DNA of 64,000 nucleotides from Mortierella sp. BCC40632 (Eukaryota; Mortierellomycota; Mortierellomycetes; Mortierellales; Mortierellaceae), in assembly GCA_011634665.1 (NCBI GenBank), contig WAEK01000005.1, forward strand, positions 2,923,001 to 2,987,000, in the 5' to 3' direction. Shown here in pieces: positions 1 through 11,279 of the stretch. The notes beneath the pieces were generated by a model. It had not been told where the DNA came from, did not search any database, and saw only the letters and a program-made list of their open reading frames with translations. The position numbers were made by a program, and so were the translations under genes. Within the stretch, counting starts at the first letter, position 1. Every line of letters begins with the position of its first letter.

Positions 1-280
1 ATAGTTCATTATTGCAAATACAGCATCACTCTTTTTCACACCCCCTTGTACAACATGGTTAGATGCTCTCAGCAGCTGTCCTTGTTGAAGCGGCGCTAAG
101 AGGTGGCAGTGAACTTTCCCCCTGAGGGGGATAGCATGCTACGAAGTAAGTACTGCGGCCTTTTCAAAAAAGTTTTTTTTTTTTTTTTTTTTTTCTCCGT
201 CCTGTCTACTCTCTTCCCTCTTCGCTTCATCACCATCAGCCATCAACCATCAACCATCATCCATTAACAGCAGCAGCAGC
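1..280. other. Upstream intergenic region with poly(T) tract
   Basis: No gene is visible. The stretch holds a long T run at about 173-194 followed by a C/T-rich leader and a CAG-type triplet run just before the first ATG at 281. It probably contains the promoter and 5' leader of the tetraspan gene that follows; I see no clear TATA box. Confidence 0.5.
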
Positions 281-1195
281 ATGTCATTACTCCAACTACG
301 CCGGCTTCGTATCATTCTCATCCTTGTCTTTCTTGCCATTTTCAGCCTCAACGTCATTGCTTATTTTGACGACTATGTTGGATGGCCTAATCTTGCCCAG
401 TCTATCCTTACTGGCTGCTCCATCATCTTTTACCTCATTACCCTCCGTCGGAAGCGGGTCTTCCCTCGGGTGTGCCACGCATGCTATATCATCATGGTCT
501 CCGGCTTTTTCTTCTACTTCTCCATCAATCGGTTTATACTGATGGGCCGGTTCTCAATCCCAATCGAATGCAATACCTATAGTCATCTTTGCCCCGTCAA
601 CCGAGCCCTTTCATTTGTTTCCTTCTTTCTTGCCATGATGCTGCTAACTGAGGCCGTAATGACTCTCAAGTTCGGGGCACAACAGGACATCAAGCCTGAT
701 GTGATCCTCGTCGCCCCAGTGCAGCCACAACCAATGGTTTTTCCTCCTCAGCAAACGCAGCTCCAATATGTCCACACGATTCCTGCTCAACAACCCGGTC
801 AGCCAGCACCAGGATACGCAGCCTATCCTGTTCTCGTCCAGCAACAGCCTATGGTTATGATGGCACAGTCAATTCCTGTCCAAGGAGCAGCTCCTACCCA
901 GTATGAGTCTCAACAGCAGCTCTACCAACACTATCAACAACAGTGGCAGCAACAACAGTCGCAGCCACGGCAATCCTACTACCCACCCATGCAGGCACAG
1001 CCCAATCCTTATTCTCCACAGCCTCATGTTCCAGGATCAACGGTGACAACCATCCCACAACCAGGTGGTCAGCCAATTGCGCCCTATCCTTCTCCAGGGG
1101 TCTCGGTGGCCGTTTCTCCTGTCCTCCCTGTAGCAGGGTTCTCGCCTGCTCCCTCGAACCACTCACCTGTTCCTCCTCCTCATAATGCTCAGTGA
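281..1195 (+). CDS. Tetraspan membrane protein with Gln/Pro-rich tail
   Basis: Single-exon gene of 304 residues. Four hydrophobic segments (about residues 9-27, 38-56, 67-90 and 108-130) form the core, and the rest (140-304) is a low-complexity tail rich in Gln, Pro, Tyr and Ser. Two Cys lie in the loop between TM3 and TM4 (ECNTYSHLC), and TM4 ends in a Glu (LLTEAVMTL). Both features recur in the protein at 2429-2929 and partly in those at 26620 and 28609, so I place them in one family. The topology resembles MARVEL-type tetraspans, but I cannot assign a named family. Both termini would be cytosolic if it follows the MARVEL pattern. The ATG at 281 is the first in frame and sits behind a pyrimidine-rich leader. 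An AATAAA follows 52 bp after the stop. Function unknown. Confidence 0.85.
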   Translation: MSLLQLRRLRIILILVFLAIFSLNVIAYFDDYVGWPNLAQSILTGCSIIFYLITLRRKRVFPRVCHACYIIMVSGFFFYFSINRFILMGRFSIPIECNTYSHLCPVNRALSFVSFFLAMMLLTEAVMTLKFGAQQDIKPDVILVAPVQPQPMVFPPQQTQLQYVHTIPAQQPGQPAPGYAAYPVLVQQQPMVMMAQSIPVQGAAPTQYESQQQLYQHYQQQWQQQQSQPRQSYYPPMQAQPNPYSPQPHVPGSTVTTIPQPGGQPIAPYPSPGVSVAVSPVLPVAGFSPAPSNHSPVPPPHNAQ

Positions 1196-1246
1196 ATAAT
1201 CCTTATACCAGATAAGCTTAACCCCATATTGCCATTTTTTAGTAAA

Positions 1247-1252
1247 AATAAA
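1247..1252 (+). terminator. Candidate polyadenylation signal (AATAAA)
   Basis: A canonical AATAAA hexamer lies 52 bp after the stop codon of the tetraspan gene at 281-1195, in the right orientation and distance for its 3' end. Confidence 0.5.
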
Positions 1253-2010
1253 GGTCGCCTCTGCGCCGTGTAAATTTTTTCGGGGCGCAGCAGGGGGAGC
1301 CAGGGGGATTGAATGGAGGCGGTGCTTGACTGGAGTCTCACCCCCGACGGAGATCAGTAGGGAACGTGCTTTAGGGCTACTTTGACTGGCCCAGCGTGGC
1401 TGTAGAACAGACTGAAGGGTGCACCCACCCACCCCCCACCCCCAAAAATGGCAAGAGACACTCCATCTGGACCTCTTGACCATGTTGGCTCGTGTTTAGA
1501 AGGTTTAGACAGCAGTAGTTCCGAATCGAGTCCTATTAGAAGAGACGAGGCCATATGTTGCTCTACTGTTGTTCTTGTCAAACGTTGTAACTGCGTTTTT
1601 CTCTCCTCTTCCCAAAGTCAGCCTTTCCCGTAAGTTGACCCAGCCAAGGTCCGACTGTACTACCCACCATGAACCTTTTTAATCATCTGTCCACAGGTCC
1701 CCTCGTGGATCCTTAAACACCAATGAGAAAATCAGTGGAGACTCATTTTGATGATGCACCCCCGAATGTCCATGGCGCGACAGCATAAACTTGAGTTTTG
1801 AGCTGGGTCCACATTACGCAATGCTGCAGTGGTCAAGGAAGAAAAGGGAGAGCAAGAAAAGGATGAAGAGAGCTGAACTGGATGGTCCATGTCTGATTCG
1901 GCCCTTTTTTTTAATGTTGTTGTTGATCTGATGAGCACTTCCTAAACTACGCCCAACTCTAATGCCCCAAGGATATATACCTCTCGACTTTTGACCCACC
2001 ACACTGGCGG

Positions 2011-2042
<32 letters not shown>

Positions 2043-2428
2043 GCTGTCCCTTTTTGGGTTGAGGCGTGTGGGTTTGCTCGTCCACTCTGCTCCACTGTCT
2101 CTGCTCGTGCAACTTCCCATTCCAAAAGGTGTCCCCCTCGTACTCCCATGCAGCCGAGGACCGCTACAGGAAGGTCCCGCCAAAAAAAAAAATAAAATAA
2201 AATAAATAAAAATTGATCTCCTTTCTTTTTCTCTCTTTTCTTCTTCTTTCTCTTTCTTCATCTTCCCCATCCTTCTCTTTCTCCTACCTTGGTCAGCATC
2301 TCACCCTTCAATTGCTATTTTGCAATCACTCTGAACGACCCCGCACTCGCCTCCTGACTACTCTTCCTCCTCTCCCCTTCTTCCGGCTCCACAAACCTCA
2401 CCTCCGAGTAGCTGCCTCGTTCAGAACC
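1253..2428. other. Intergenic region between two tetraspan genes
   Basis: No supported gene. It contains a T run of about 29 nt at 2013-2041, an A/AAAT run near 2180-2210, and a strongly C/T-rich stretch at about 2216-2420 that is probably the leader of the next gene. Short open frames here are low-complexity and lack homology that I recognise. Confidence 0.5.
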
Positions 2429-2929
2429 ATGCTTCGCCCTACAACCGCTCAAGTCATCCTCCGCTGGCTTCGGATCATCATCATTTTCATAGCCTTTGCT
2501 GCAGGAATAACGCTAGCTGGATACTATGGCGCCAACATCAAACTACGCAAGGCCACCCGGTTTATGGGCCCACCCACTGTCGAATGGCGAGAATGGGTCG
2601 AATATGTTGCGCTGGGCATCACGTTTGTCTCGTACCTCTACTCGATGTTCGGAAGACGATTCGTTCACAAACTGGTTCGCTCGATCCTGTTGGCGATTGT
2701 GGCTATCTTCTGGCTTTATTGTACACTCCAGACGCTCAAGACCATTCATGATACGCCACCAAGCATGTTCAAAAAATGGGGTTGCCTCAAGGTCGATAGT
2801 TTGTGTTTGGTCTCGAGGGCTGCCTTGGTGATGGAGGCCGTATGTGGATGCCTGATGGTGATCGAGATCCCTTTCTCGTTCAAGGTCGATGGACTGGATG
2901 ACCGGCTTCGGTTCTGGCAAAAGAAATAA
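2429..2929 (+). CDS. Small tetraspan membrane protein, no tail
   Basis: Encodes 166 residues. The frame is open from further upstream, but that part is only the translated C/T-rich leader; the ATG at 2429 starts a protein that begins directly before TM1, as in its relatives. Hydrophobic segments lie at about 10-30, 52-72, 77-97 and 125-148. The TM3-TM4 loop carries two Cys (GCLKVDSLC), and TM4 holds a Glu (LMVIEIPFSF), matching the neighbour at 281-1195. Unlike that neighbour, it stops about 15 residues after TM4, so the low-complexity tail is dispensable in this family. The tandem same-strand arrangement suggests local duplication followed by strong divergence. Family is unnamed to me; MARVEL-like topology is an inference. 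Confidence 0.8.
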   Translation: MLRPTTAQVILRWLRIIIIFIAFAAGITLAGYYGANIKLRKATRFMGPPTVEWREWVEYVALGITFVSYLYSMFGRRFVHKLVRSILLAIVAIFWLYCTLQTLKTIHDTPPSMFKKWGCLKVDSLCLVSRAALVMEAVCGCLMVIEIPFSFKVDGLDDRLRFWQKK

Positions 2930-5405
2930 GGTGGATGTTGAAGGAGCGAGAGGGAAAAAGGAAGGGGAGGAGGGGACGGATCCGGGTCTTCTCCTTCTCG
3001 GGCGAACCTCCCCCCCTCCCTCTGTGTCCCACAAAGCTCTCCTTGGGCTTTTCGTTCGATGACCACATATTCACCACACCCATGATCACACAAAGAAATG
3101 GCATTCCATAATGTATATAGTAATCATTAGTAAAAAGAAAAGAAGAACTATGGTCCAGAGCACCATGGTTTGCTTACCATTATTATGATTGTGTGTGAGA
3201 GAGAGAAAATGTGCCTGAATTTGTTCCTGTCATCAATTCTGTAAGGTTGCGCTGAGCCAAATAATCGCCGAAAGTCAAAGGGGAAAGGGGAGGGTGGTAA
3301 ATCTGAGCACATGCCTCCATCGACACTAAACTAGTACGTAGAGAACCAGCCCGTCGGAGGGAATACACAAGCAGAGATATACAGCCCTCTTTCCTCCTCC
3401 TTCACACCCCCATTCGTCCCAGGATGCCGGAGAGGGACGCAATAATGGCGGTGGAAGCAACATAAAAAAAAATAGGCTGTGACGGAGGAACGAATGGATG
3501 TGGACAGAGAGTCGACTCGGCCCTTTATTTGACAAAGAGAATTGACTTTTGTGTTCTTGCAAATATTAGATGGCACAAAGCTGATTGAGAACCTCCTTCA
3601 CACATTCCTTTCTTTAATCCATTCCCCATGCCCTCTATCTCTTCCAAAAAAAAAATAAAATAAAATAAAATAAAATAATAAATAAAAAAAATAAAAAATT
3701 GTATCCACAAGCGAGAAGCCCATGAACAGACTGAACTTAAGGCACAGACCCTTCTTAGTACCACGAAGCAGAGGCGCAATTGCTCCTGTACGATTTGAAA
3801 TACCCTACTCACTCAATAAAAACAAATTCTACTAACTACTTCGCTTTGGCGCCGTCTTTCCGAGAGAACTCATGTGTAGGGATAAAGATGTAGAAAGCAA
3901 TCCTCCCACGTACAACTCTACCTCTCTCCTCGGGTCCTCTCTAGCGCAGTCATTCCATTCGGCTTCACTACATATTTTTTTTCTTAGATAGACGCGGTTC
4001 CTCTATTTTGTCCAGGCGCGTCTTTTTTTTTTTTTTTTTTTAACCCCGTCTGTTTTGTGGTAAAATCTTTACGTGGCAAACCTTTAGTCTCGGGTTCCTA
4101 TCGGAACCCTGAAGAGGAATCGGACACGAGCTCTAGGAATTGACAAGTGAGGCATTAAAAGGTCGGAATGACGCGCCTCGACCAAAATATCTACGCCGCA
4201 GCCTATGTTTAATTTTTTTTTTTACTAGAGTGACTGCGCATGGGATTGAACGTTGAAAGGTTAACACTTCCATGGGAATAGTTGGCAAAGGTTCTTTCGC
4301 CTTTGACTCATTCTATGAAGAAAGTAAAGGAGAGTCTTTTCTGGTGGTTACAGCTCTACTTCGACCACACACAATGCTTACTGTCTTTGAAAAGGTAATA
4401 GCAACCCACCACTCTGTGAGAAGGAGAGAGGAAAGGAGGGCAGGGGGGGGTTGATATCTAAGGATGCTCTGCAACATACTCATTTGAATGGGTGCTGTGG
4501 ACCTAGAGCAAGACTTTAGCCCCGCTGATATTTGCTTTGTCACTCCAAGATCAATAAGCTCCTTCGTCATAATAAAAAACCGCAGTGGCGGCGTCCCCTT
4601 CTCGGGCGGAGCGTCCGAGGGATTGGCCTTCCCTTGAGTCACCAGATATGTCTGTTAAATCCGCGCAGAACAATGAAGTATGTTTACACGCCTTGGCAGC
4701 ACAAACCAAACAAAGTTTTGACAGAAGGAAAGGCGAGGGGTCAATGATTATGACCTCTTTGCTATGACCGAGATGCTGATTTAGGTCAAAGCGCATGGCC
4801 AATCCCAGAGGACTGCTTTTGTCGATATCTAGGTTCATTGAGCGTTCCCTGGTGAGTGATTCAATATCCAACACTTGCGTACTCAATGTGCGTCTTTGTG
4901 CATACGATGATGCGCCCTACTCAATGTTTAACTTTAGCTGACACTGGCTGATCTTCAGTAGGAGGGTGACTGGGAAAGAAGGGGGGGGGGAGTGAGTAGG
5001 GAAGAATGCTCATTTCCGTATTGAGCATGAATGAAGGCTGGGCGTCAAACACACAGCACTGATGTTTAGTCCACTTTTCCCTTTTACAGAAAACTCAAGG
5101 CGCTGGAGAGTAGTCAAAAAATCCGGTTGATGCCAAGCAAGATGCCTAGTGGAGAGAGACTCCTCTCTTTTTCTCCTCTTTCGCCCTACTAACCTAAACA
5201 AGTATCTCAAGCTGAAAGCTTGCCGAGACCTCGTGTCCTGGCTCGGCAAGCGCTCTCTCAATTGGAGGTGCGGGAAATCATGGAATCAGCGCCACCAACC
5301 TTGATTAGAGTGAACACACCTTTTTGAACTGCATCCAGGCTCGCATACACTCCACTCCATGCAAGTCTGCGCCATAAAAGGACTGGAGCATAGGGGGCAA
5401 ATAAG
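2930..5405. other. Gene-poor intergenic region
   Basis: About 2.5 kb with no convincing coding region on either strand. It has several A/T homopolymers (3645-3700 with AAAAT-like repeats, T run at 4024-4041) and a short G run near 4981. Open frames of 60-110 codons occur on both strands but have biased or overlapping composition and no recognisable domain. Confidence 0.5.
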
Positions 5406-5413
5406 TATAAATA
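5406..5413 (+). promoter_or_regulatory. TATA box
   Basis: TATAAATA lies about 190 bp before the ATG at 5602 and is followed by a C/A/T-rich leader, a spacing that fits a core promoter for the small protein downstream. Confidence 0.5.
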
Positions 5414-5601
5414 CGCCTCTACATCAGTCATCGTCTTCATTTTCTAAACATCATCATCTCTCTTCACTCATCTTTACTCTGCTCTATACAGCAAAGAGCT
5501 CCCTCGCTCAACTCACCTAAGGCATCAGCTTGGAACAAATCCCCCAGACACCATTGATCCCAACTTTCATTCACACCTCCTATCAATTCTACTTTACAGT
5601 C

Positions 5602-5826
5602 ATGGCCTTCTTCAACAAGTCGGATAAGTCGAGCAGTCCTTATGGCCAAGTCAACCACCCGTACCAGGTCCAGGACTCGAAGGACTCGTTTCAACCTCTG
5701 TTCTCTGATGTAGAGAAGCAAGGACTACCAACCCAAGAGAATATTGAGACCGCCCAAAAAGAGAAAAATGCCTCAAAAGGTCCTGGGCTTGGCTCGGTCC
5801 CACTCATCAAGTTTGTCCAGCTCTAG
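5602..5826 (+). CDS. Small hydrophilic protein, 74 residues, unknown
   Basis: The frame from the ATG at 5602 encodes 74 residues rich in Lys, Ser, Asp, Gln and Pro, with no hydrophobic segment and no Cys. It looks intrinsically disordered. A TATA box lies about 190 bp upstream, and the ATG has a favourable context (gtcATGgcc). The bases just before the ATG (tttacag) resemble a 3' splice site, so the leader may be spliced and the ATG may lie at the start of a second exon. I do not recognise the protein. Support is the promoter, the start context and the isolated position; it could still be the remnant of a longer gene. Confidence 0.45.
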   Translation: MAFFNKSDKSSSPYGQVNHPYQVQDSKDSFQPLFSDVEKQGLPTQENIETAQKEKNASKGPGLGSVPLIKFVQL

Positions 5827-8440
5827 AGTCTAGGAGTTGTCTAGTTTCTTCTAGAGCAAGAGGAATCATGTTATTCTGCCAAAAGAGATCAGAATTGGTC
5901 GCTTCGATGATCTAGCATGGCAGGCTTATCGTCTCGGTTGACCTCAAGAAACTCTGTGGGACCAAAGGCAATCAAGTGCCAACCAAACCACAACCAGCCA
6001 CAATCACTCTCTACTCACAATACCTCACTTTTTTTTTTCCTTTCACAAAACCAGTCGCTGAATTTGAAAGCAGACCAAGTTAAAGAGAGAGAGATGGGAA
6101 GCACTGCCAATCTTGAATAAAAAACAATCGTTCATTTATCTCCGTTGAGCGCCATTAGAATGAGTGGTAATGCAATGAGCGGATAAAAAGTCGGAGAGAG
6201 GAGGGAAGAGGAAAGACAAACTAATTGATTGGTAAACCACCCTGAAAACAAGAGATTGAAAAGGGGAAAGGAAGAGTCTTGTCCGACACAAACAAAATAG
6301 AAACAAAACGACAGCAATAACGAAAACTCTTACTTTATCCCTGCGGACGATGGAGCAGTCAATCTTCCATACTGCCAGTAGGGTTGCTTTTCTTCGTGGT
6401 ACAGGGTATGAATAAAAAAGGACCGCTTCAGAGTCTAACACTCATGTCGGTTTTCGAAGGTATTGTAGGCAGTGCCTTTACCATCCATACGTTCGTGAGA
6501 GGCTCCCATCTGTGGGATGTGGGTGGGTGAGTGTAGGTTTTTTCTTTTAGAAAAATTTTCCGTGCTTGAAAAAGTTAAAAAATCACTTTGTAACTGCATG
6601 GCAAATCGTATTACCGAGTCTGTCATCGGTCAGGTCGCGTTGTGTCCAAACGAGTGGGCGATCGAAGGTACAAGAAAGTGGGGGTAACAATGCGAAAAAA
6701 AAAAAAAAAATCTCCTTCCAGGAAGAAAATGCCGAGAAGTTAATCTGGTAGAGTCGAACACAATATCGCCCCACTGCTGGAGTGTCAGAGCACACCCTTT
6801 TTCCATGCTCCACGGATGACTTTGCGTGTCATTGTTTCTAAACAATGCTTGCCAAGACCTGACAGGTTATCTTTTGAAAACCGCCGAGAAATGGAGTATC
6901 GAAACCATATTAGGATTAGAGTTGACCCTTTCGAAGCAGTCCCCCCTTTCTTCCTTTTCCCTCTCTTCTTCTCATTTTCTCTCTCTCTCTCTCTTAATTG
7001 TCACCCTGTCATATTCTCCAAGCTCTTGACTAGATACGAGATACCTCAGAATTGAGAATTCCGAGTAAAAGTGCTCTTGTTGCAGTCAGCAGAAAGGAAG
7101 CTTGGAGGATCGAGGAAATGGGTTGAAGAAAGGTTCTCTAAGCAAACCACGTATCGGCTCTCCCTCTTGAACAGATCACATAGACAACCCCATCAATGTT
7201 CACAACACCCCAAAACCACTCTATGGTAACATTATTGCGCCCATACCTTGGCAGTGCCTATGCCAATGCATATGCGCCGAAGGATACAGAGATTCCTTGC
7301 TCCTAGGATCGCCCCTGTTGCAGGATTTGAACTGCCGATTGAGTGAACTATTCCTTTTTGGTCAACAATGATCTCAAATAATGTTGTTTGCGCATAATTT
7401 TACCATCTCCACCCCGTTCTCTCCCGTGTTTGCCTGTTATTATGCCATCCGCCAAAGGAAAATAAAAAAGAAATGCGACGAAGGAATATAGAAACGACCT
7501 TTCTTTCCTTCTTTTTTTTTATTTTCCGACTAGCACTGTACTTCTCCATTTCAGGGACACATACCGATGGCGAGCCTATTGTCCGGTGTCTACTCTTTAA
7601 TACAGCACGTTGCATTTACGCATGGCATAGACTATGGCTCTAAAGAAAATTTTTAACCCGAGCCTGCATAATGAACTCTAGAGATGGTTGCCCGAAGGGG
7701 TATCGAAGGTCTAATGTAAGGGACGACTGCGCCTTGACTAAGAAAAAACCATATTGTGAGCTTTAGGACTGACGCGTTCAGGCTGATGTGGCTATTGTGA
7801 CGGCCATTGTTGGACCTAGTGGAGTTTCATTCATTCCTCCTAGGCAAAAAAAAAAAAAAGGTTTTCTTTTTTTCTTTCGCTTGCGCGATGAGGGGAGCTT
7901 CGTGATGAATCAAAGGCATGAGACAATCCCACATGGCCGCTCACTCTCAGTCTGGATCGCTGTTTTTCATCTCCGATAAACTTGGTCCACAATGGCCGCT
8001 CTGGAGTGCGCTTGGCTTCTTTCATTAAACAGCTCTCGAACAGAAAAACAACAACAACAACAACAAAAACTGGGTCTACAACTGGATTGCCCTTTGGCAC
8101 AACGTCAGAAAAGAAAAGAGGAAGTTTCTTGGTTGTCTACCTCAACTTTAAATAAGCCTCGACAAAAATGTAATCAAAGACTGCGCTCAGCCAAGAACCT
8201 GACCAGAAGAGATGCTTGAAAGAGTCAGTATGAGTCTCCTTTGTTAGTCCAACAACAGGACAGCAAAAAAAAAAAAAAAAAATGCGGCGTCCTTGCATCG
8301 TCCATGCGCCCCTTGAGCATTCGACTCTCTCACCGCAGCCCAGTTGACCATGTTCTTCCTTGTTCGCACTTTGCTCTTTCTCACACTTTTCTCTTTTGCT
8401 TATCTCTATCTCTTTCCCAAATAGTCCGTCTTCACTACCA
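5827..8440. other. Intergenic region
   Basis: About 2.6 kb with no supported gene. It contains poly(A) or poly(T) runs near 6030, 6695, 7510, 7846 and 8265. A tRNA-like fragment at about 7300-7350 on the minus strand was examined and rejected. The last 100 bp is C/T rich and is the likely leader of the transporter gene. Confidence 0.45.
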
Positions 8441-10989
8441 ATGCAGGCTAGTACCAACCACATCGAACCCAACGGATCCGATACCTCGGACATGAATTCC
8501 CCCGCTGTTATCAAGAATACGTTTCTCAACAGTGACCATCCCGAGACTGAGCTTTCCCTCACCATTGCATCTGAAGATTCGAAGGATATCGAAAAGGATT
8601 CATCAGCTGCTGCTCCAACCATCATGGATTCAGCCACTACAGAAGTTCAGACACCTCCTTTCCGTCAACTCGCTCCTGCTCTCCTCGGGTAAACCATCCT
8701 CACTCGCCACGCAGTGTTTTCTTGAGCGATTTTTTTTTCCTGCTCAAAAAACTCATCGTTTTCAACTGTGTATGCGTGTGTTTGTGTGTGTTGGTGTGTG
8801 TGTGTGTGTGTGTGTGTGTGTTAAAAAAATTGTATATGTCCATATCCATCAGAGTTGGATTGACCATGTTCATGGCCGCGCTCGACAACAACATTGTGTC
8901 AACTGCATTGCCAAGGATTGGGACCGAGTTTGAGTCTTCGAACAAGGTCCAGCTGACTTTTTCTTGTTATATTATCTTGTCGAATGCATTCCAAGGTATA
9001 CTCTTTGATTTTTTTTCTTGTTGTTGTTGTTGTTGTTGCTGTCAAATGTCTTTCTTCTCTCTTGCATTATCGGCCGTAATTGACTGCACTTGATCAAAAC
9101 AATTCTCGTTTTTTTTTTCTTCAACAGATAAAGTACCTGCTTCTTCAACAGAAAATAAAGCAGATTCCTTTTTTTTACTTTTCAGTTCCTCCTTGCTTTT
9201 TTTTCTCAAAATGGCATGGGAGGAAAGAGGAATAAGTAGAGCTCTCTTCAACCTGAGCTCAACCACGAAGCAAGCTCATCCTTGCTTCGGGATGTCTATC
9301 AAGTGTCTTTTTAAAATGAATATGAGTGCTGGAGTGTTCTGTTCTGTTCCTTGGAGTCCTCACTCTTGCTTCTCCTTTCTCTCTCTCTCTCTCTTTTTTT
9401 TTTTCATTTCTCCTGTCGAATGCACGTTCGTGCACATCACAGGACTTTGGGGACGCAGTTCCAATATCTTTGGTCCCAAACCAGTGGTGTTTGTGGTCAT
9501 TATGATCTTTGTCCTGGGATCCGTCCTCGCTGGGGCGAGTACGAGCATGGAAATGTTTCTCGTTAGTCGAGCCTTGATCGGTCTGGGAGCCGGAGGCATG
9601 TTTTCGCTCTCTAGTATCCTTCTCTCAGAACTAGTTTCTATCAGAGATCGTGGCAAATACCAAGGTTTTGTCTCGGCCGTGTTTGCCATCGCGGCCCTGA
9701 TAGGCCCTGTGTTGGGTGGGACCTTTGTGGACAAGGTGACTTGGCGATGGTGCTTTTATATCCAAGCGGTGTTGGCCGTGGTGACTGTCCCGACCGTGGC
9801 AAAGATGGTAAAGCTGTCGAGACCCAAGGGTTCGGTGTATGAGAAACTCAAGAGCATTGATTGGCTGGGGACGTTGTTGATGGCACTCGCAACCTTGTTT
9901 CTGTTGTTACCGACCAACCTTGGTGGGAATCTCTATTCATGGAACTCGTAAGATTCTCTGGCTGTTGTTGTTTTTATTCCTTTGAGAACGAGACGAGAAT
10001 ACGAGTATTAATTTTTATGCTGAACGCTTTTCCTCTTTTTATGCTGTTGTTTTTTTTTCTCTCTTTCTCCTAAGGCCGTTGGTCATTGTATCCTATGCGT
10101 TGGCTGTCATCTCGACAGGAGCCTTTCTATATGTCGAAGCCAAGTATGCTCAACACCCAATTGTTCCTCCTTATCTATGGAGGAACCGGAACGTGGTGGC
10201 GCTCTTTTCTTTAAACGTGTTTATGGGTATGACATTCTGGACCCTTGTCTTTTTCCTGCCAATCTACTTTCAGGTAAAAAGCATTGAGGATCACTGTTTT
10301 GTGAGGTTTATTGGATAGTGTGATGCGTAACTGAGTGAACCAAGGACTAACGCTCTTCTACGATTTTTTTTTTAAAAAAAAAGATTGTGGTTAAGGAGAC
10401 GGCAACAGCTGCAGGGCTGGCCATGATACCACTCGAGGTCGGCATCTTTATCTCATCCTATCTTGCTGGAATCCTGATCACCCGCTACGGCAAATGCCTC
10501 CCCTACATCTACTCGGGTACAGGGACCACTGTCCTCGGCATTGGACTCTGCCTCCTTTTGGCTCAAACTCCTACCAAGGCCATCCATATCATAGTCCTCT
10601 TTATCTGCGGTTGTGGTATCGGTCAATTGTTCCCAAGTCTGATTGTCGCAGTCCAGGCTTCGGTTGAACGCAAGGACATTGCAACTGTATCCGCTCTGAA
10701 CTTCTTTTTCAGGATGACGGGTTCAGGCTTGGGAGTCGCGATCAACGGCGCCATCTTCCAGAACCGACTCGCAGCAGCATTGATCCGAGAAGGTGTTCCC
10801 GAGGCATATGCCCAATTGGCAAGGTTGTCGGCCCAACGACTGAACGAGATTCCGGATGTATATCGTGGGTTGGTCGAGGCGATCTATTTGGATTCAACCA
10901 GAGCGGTTTTCCGAGCAACGGTCCCGATGGCCTCGCTCATGTTTCTGTTGACCTTTTTGGTCAGACATGTCCATCTTGGACCTAAATAA
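8441..10989 (+). CDS. MFS drug:H+ antiporter (DHA-type)
   Basis: Five exons are inferred: 8441-8688, 8853-8995, 9443-9947, 10075-10273 and 10384-10989. All introns are GT-AG and phases agree, giving 566 residues. A hydrophilic N-terminus of about 80 residues precedes the membrane domain. TM1 carries LDNNIVSTALP, which matches the D1 motif of DHA-type multidrug transporters. TM5 carries the antiporter motif C (IGPVLGG). The motif A loop (GLWGRSSNIFG) is degenerate compared with the usual G-RxSDxxGRK. Length fits the 14-TM DHA2 group, which exports drugs or basic amino acids at the plasma or vacuolar membrane in exchange for protons. Substrate cannot be told. Intron 2 is long (447 bp), and intron 1 contains a (GT)n repeat. 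The exon 2/exon 3 junction is the least certain. Confidence 0.88.
8793..8821. repeat. (GT)n microsatellite in transporter intron 1
   Basis: A pure GT run of about 14 units lies inside the first intron of the MFS gene, about 30 bp before the next exon. Confidence 0.9.
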
Positions 10990-11279
10990 ATATGTGTACT
11001 TTCTCTCTCTTTGCCTCGCTCGCTCTTCATGGTCCATGTATTTCATGGACAATATATCAGATCAATGACCAAATCTCTAGACGATGTTTGGGTACAAAAG
11101 CAATGTAAAGGCAATGTAATGTAAAAAAAGAAAAAAAAATGCCTCTATTATCTACCCGTTTGGGTTAGGAAAAATAAGGGGATAGGGAAAGAAAGGGAGA
11201 CGGGAGATGGAGAGTAGGGAGAAGCGGGGGGAGAGCAAACTTGCACCTCTAAATTTACACTTGAGAGAGAAGGGACTCC
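10990..11279. other. Convergent intergenic spacer
   Basis: About 290 bp between the 3' ends of the MFS gene (plus) and the esterase gene (minus). It holds A runs near 11122-11139 and a G/A-rich stretch at 11165-11235; no gene is seen. Confidence 0.5.

Noticed and set aside
7300..7395. tRNA T-arm-like and A-box-like fragments on the minus strand (CAGTTCAAATCCTG; TAGTTCACTCAATCGG)
   Set aside because: The two boxes abut each other with no room for an anticodon arm, the T stem needs an eight-base loop, and no acceptor stem pairs.
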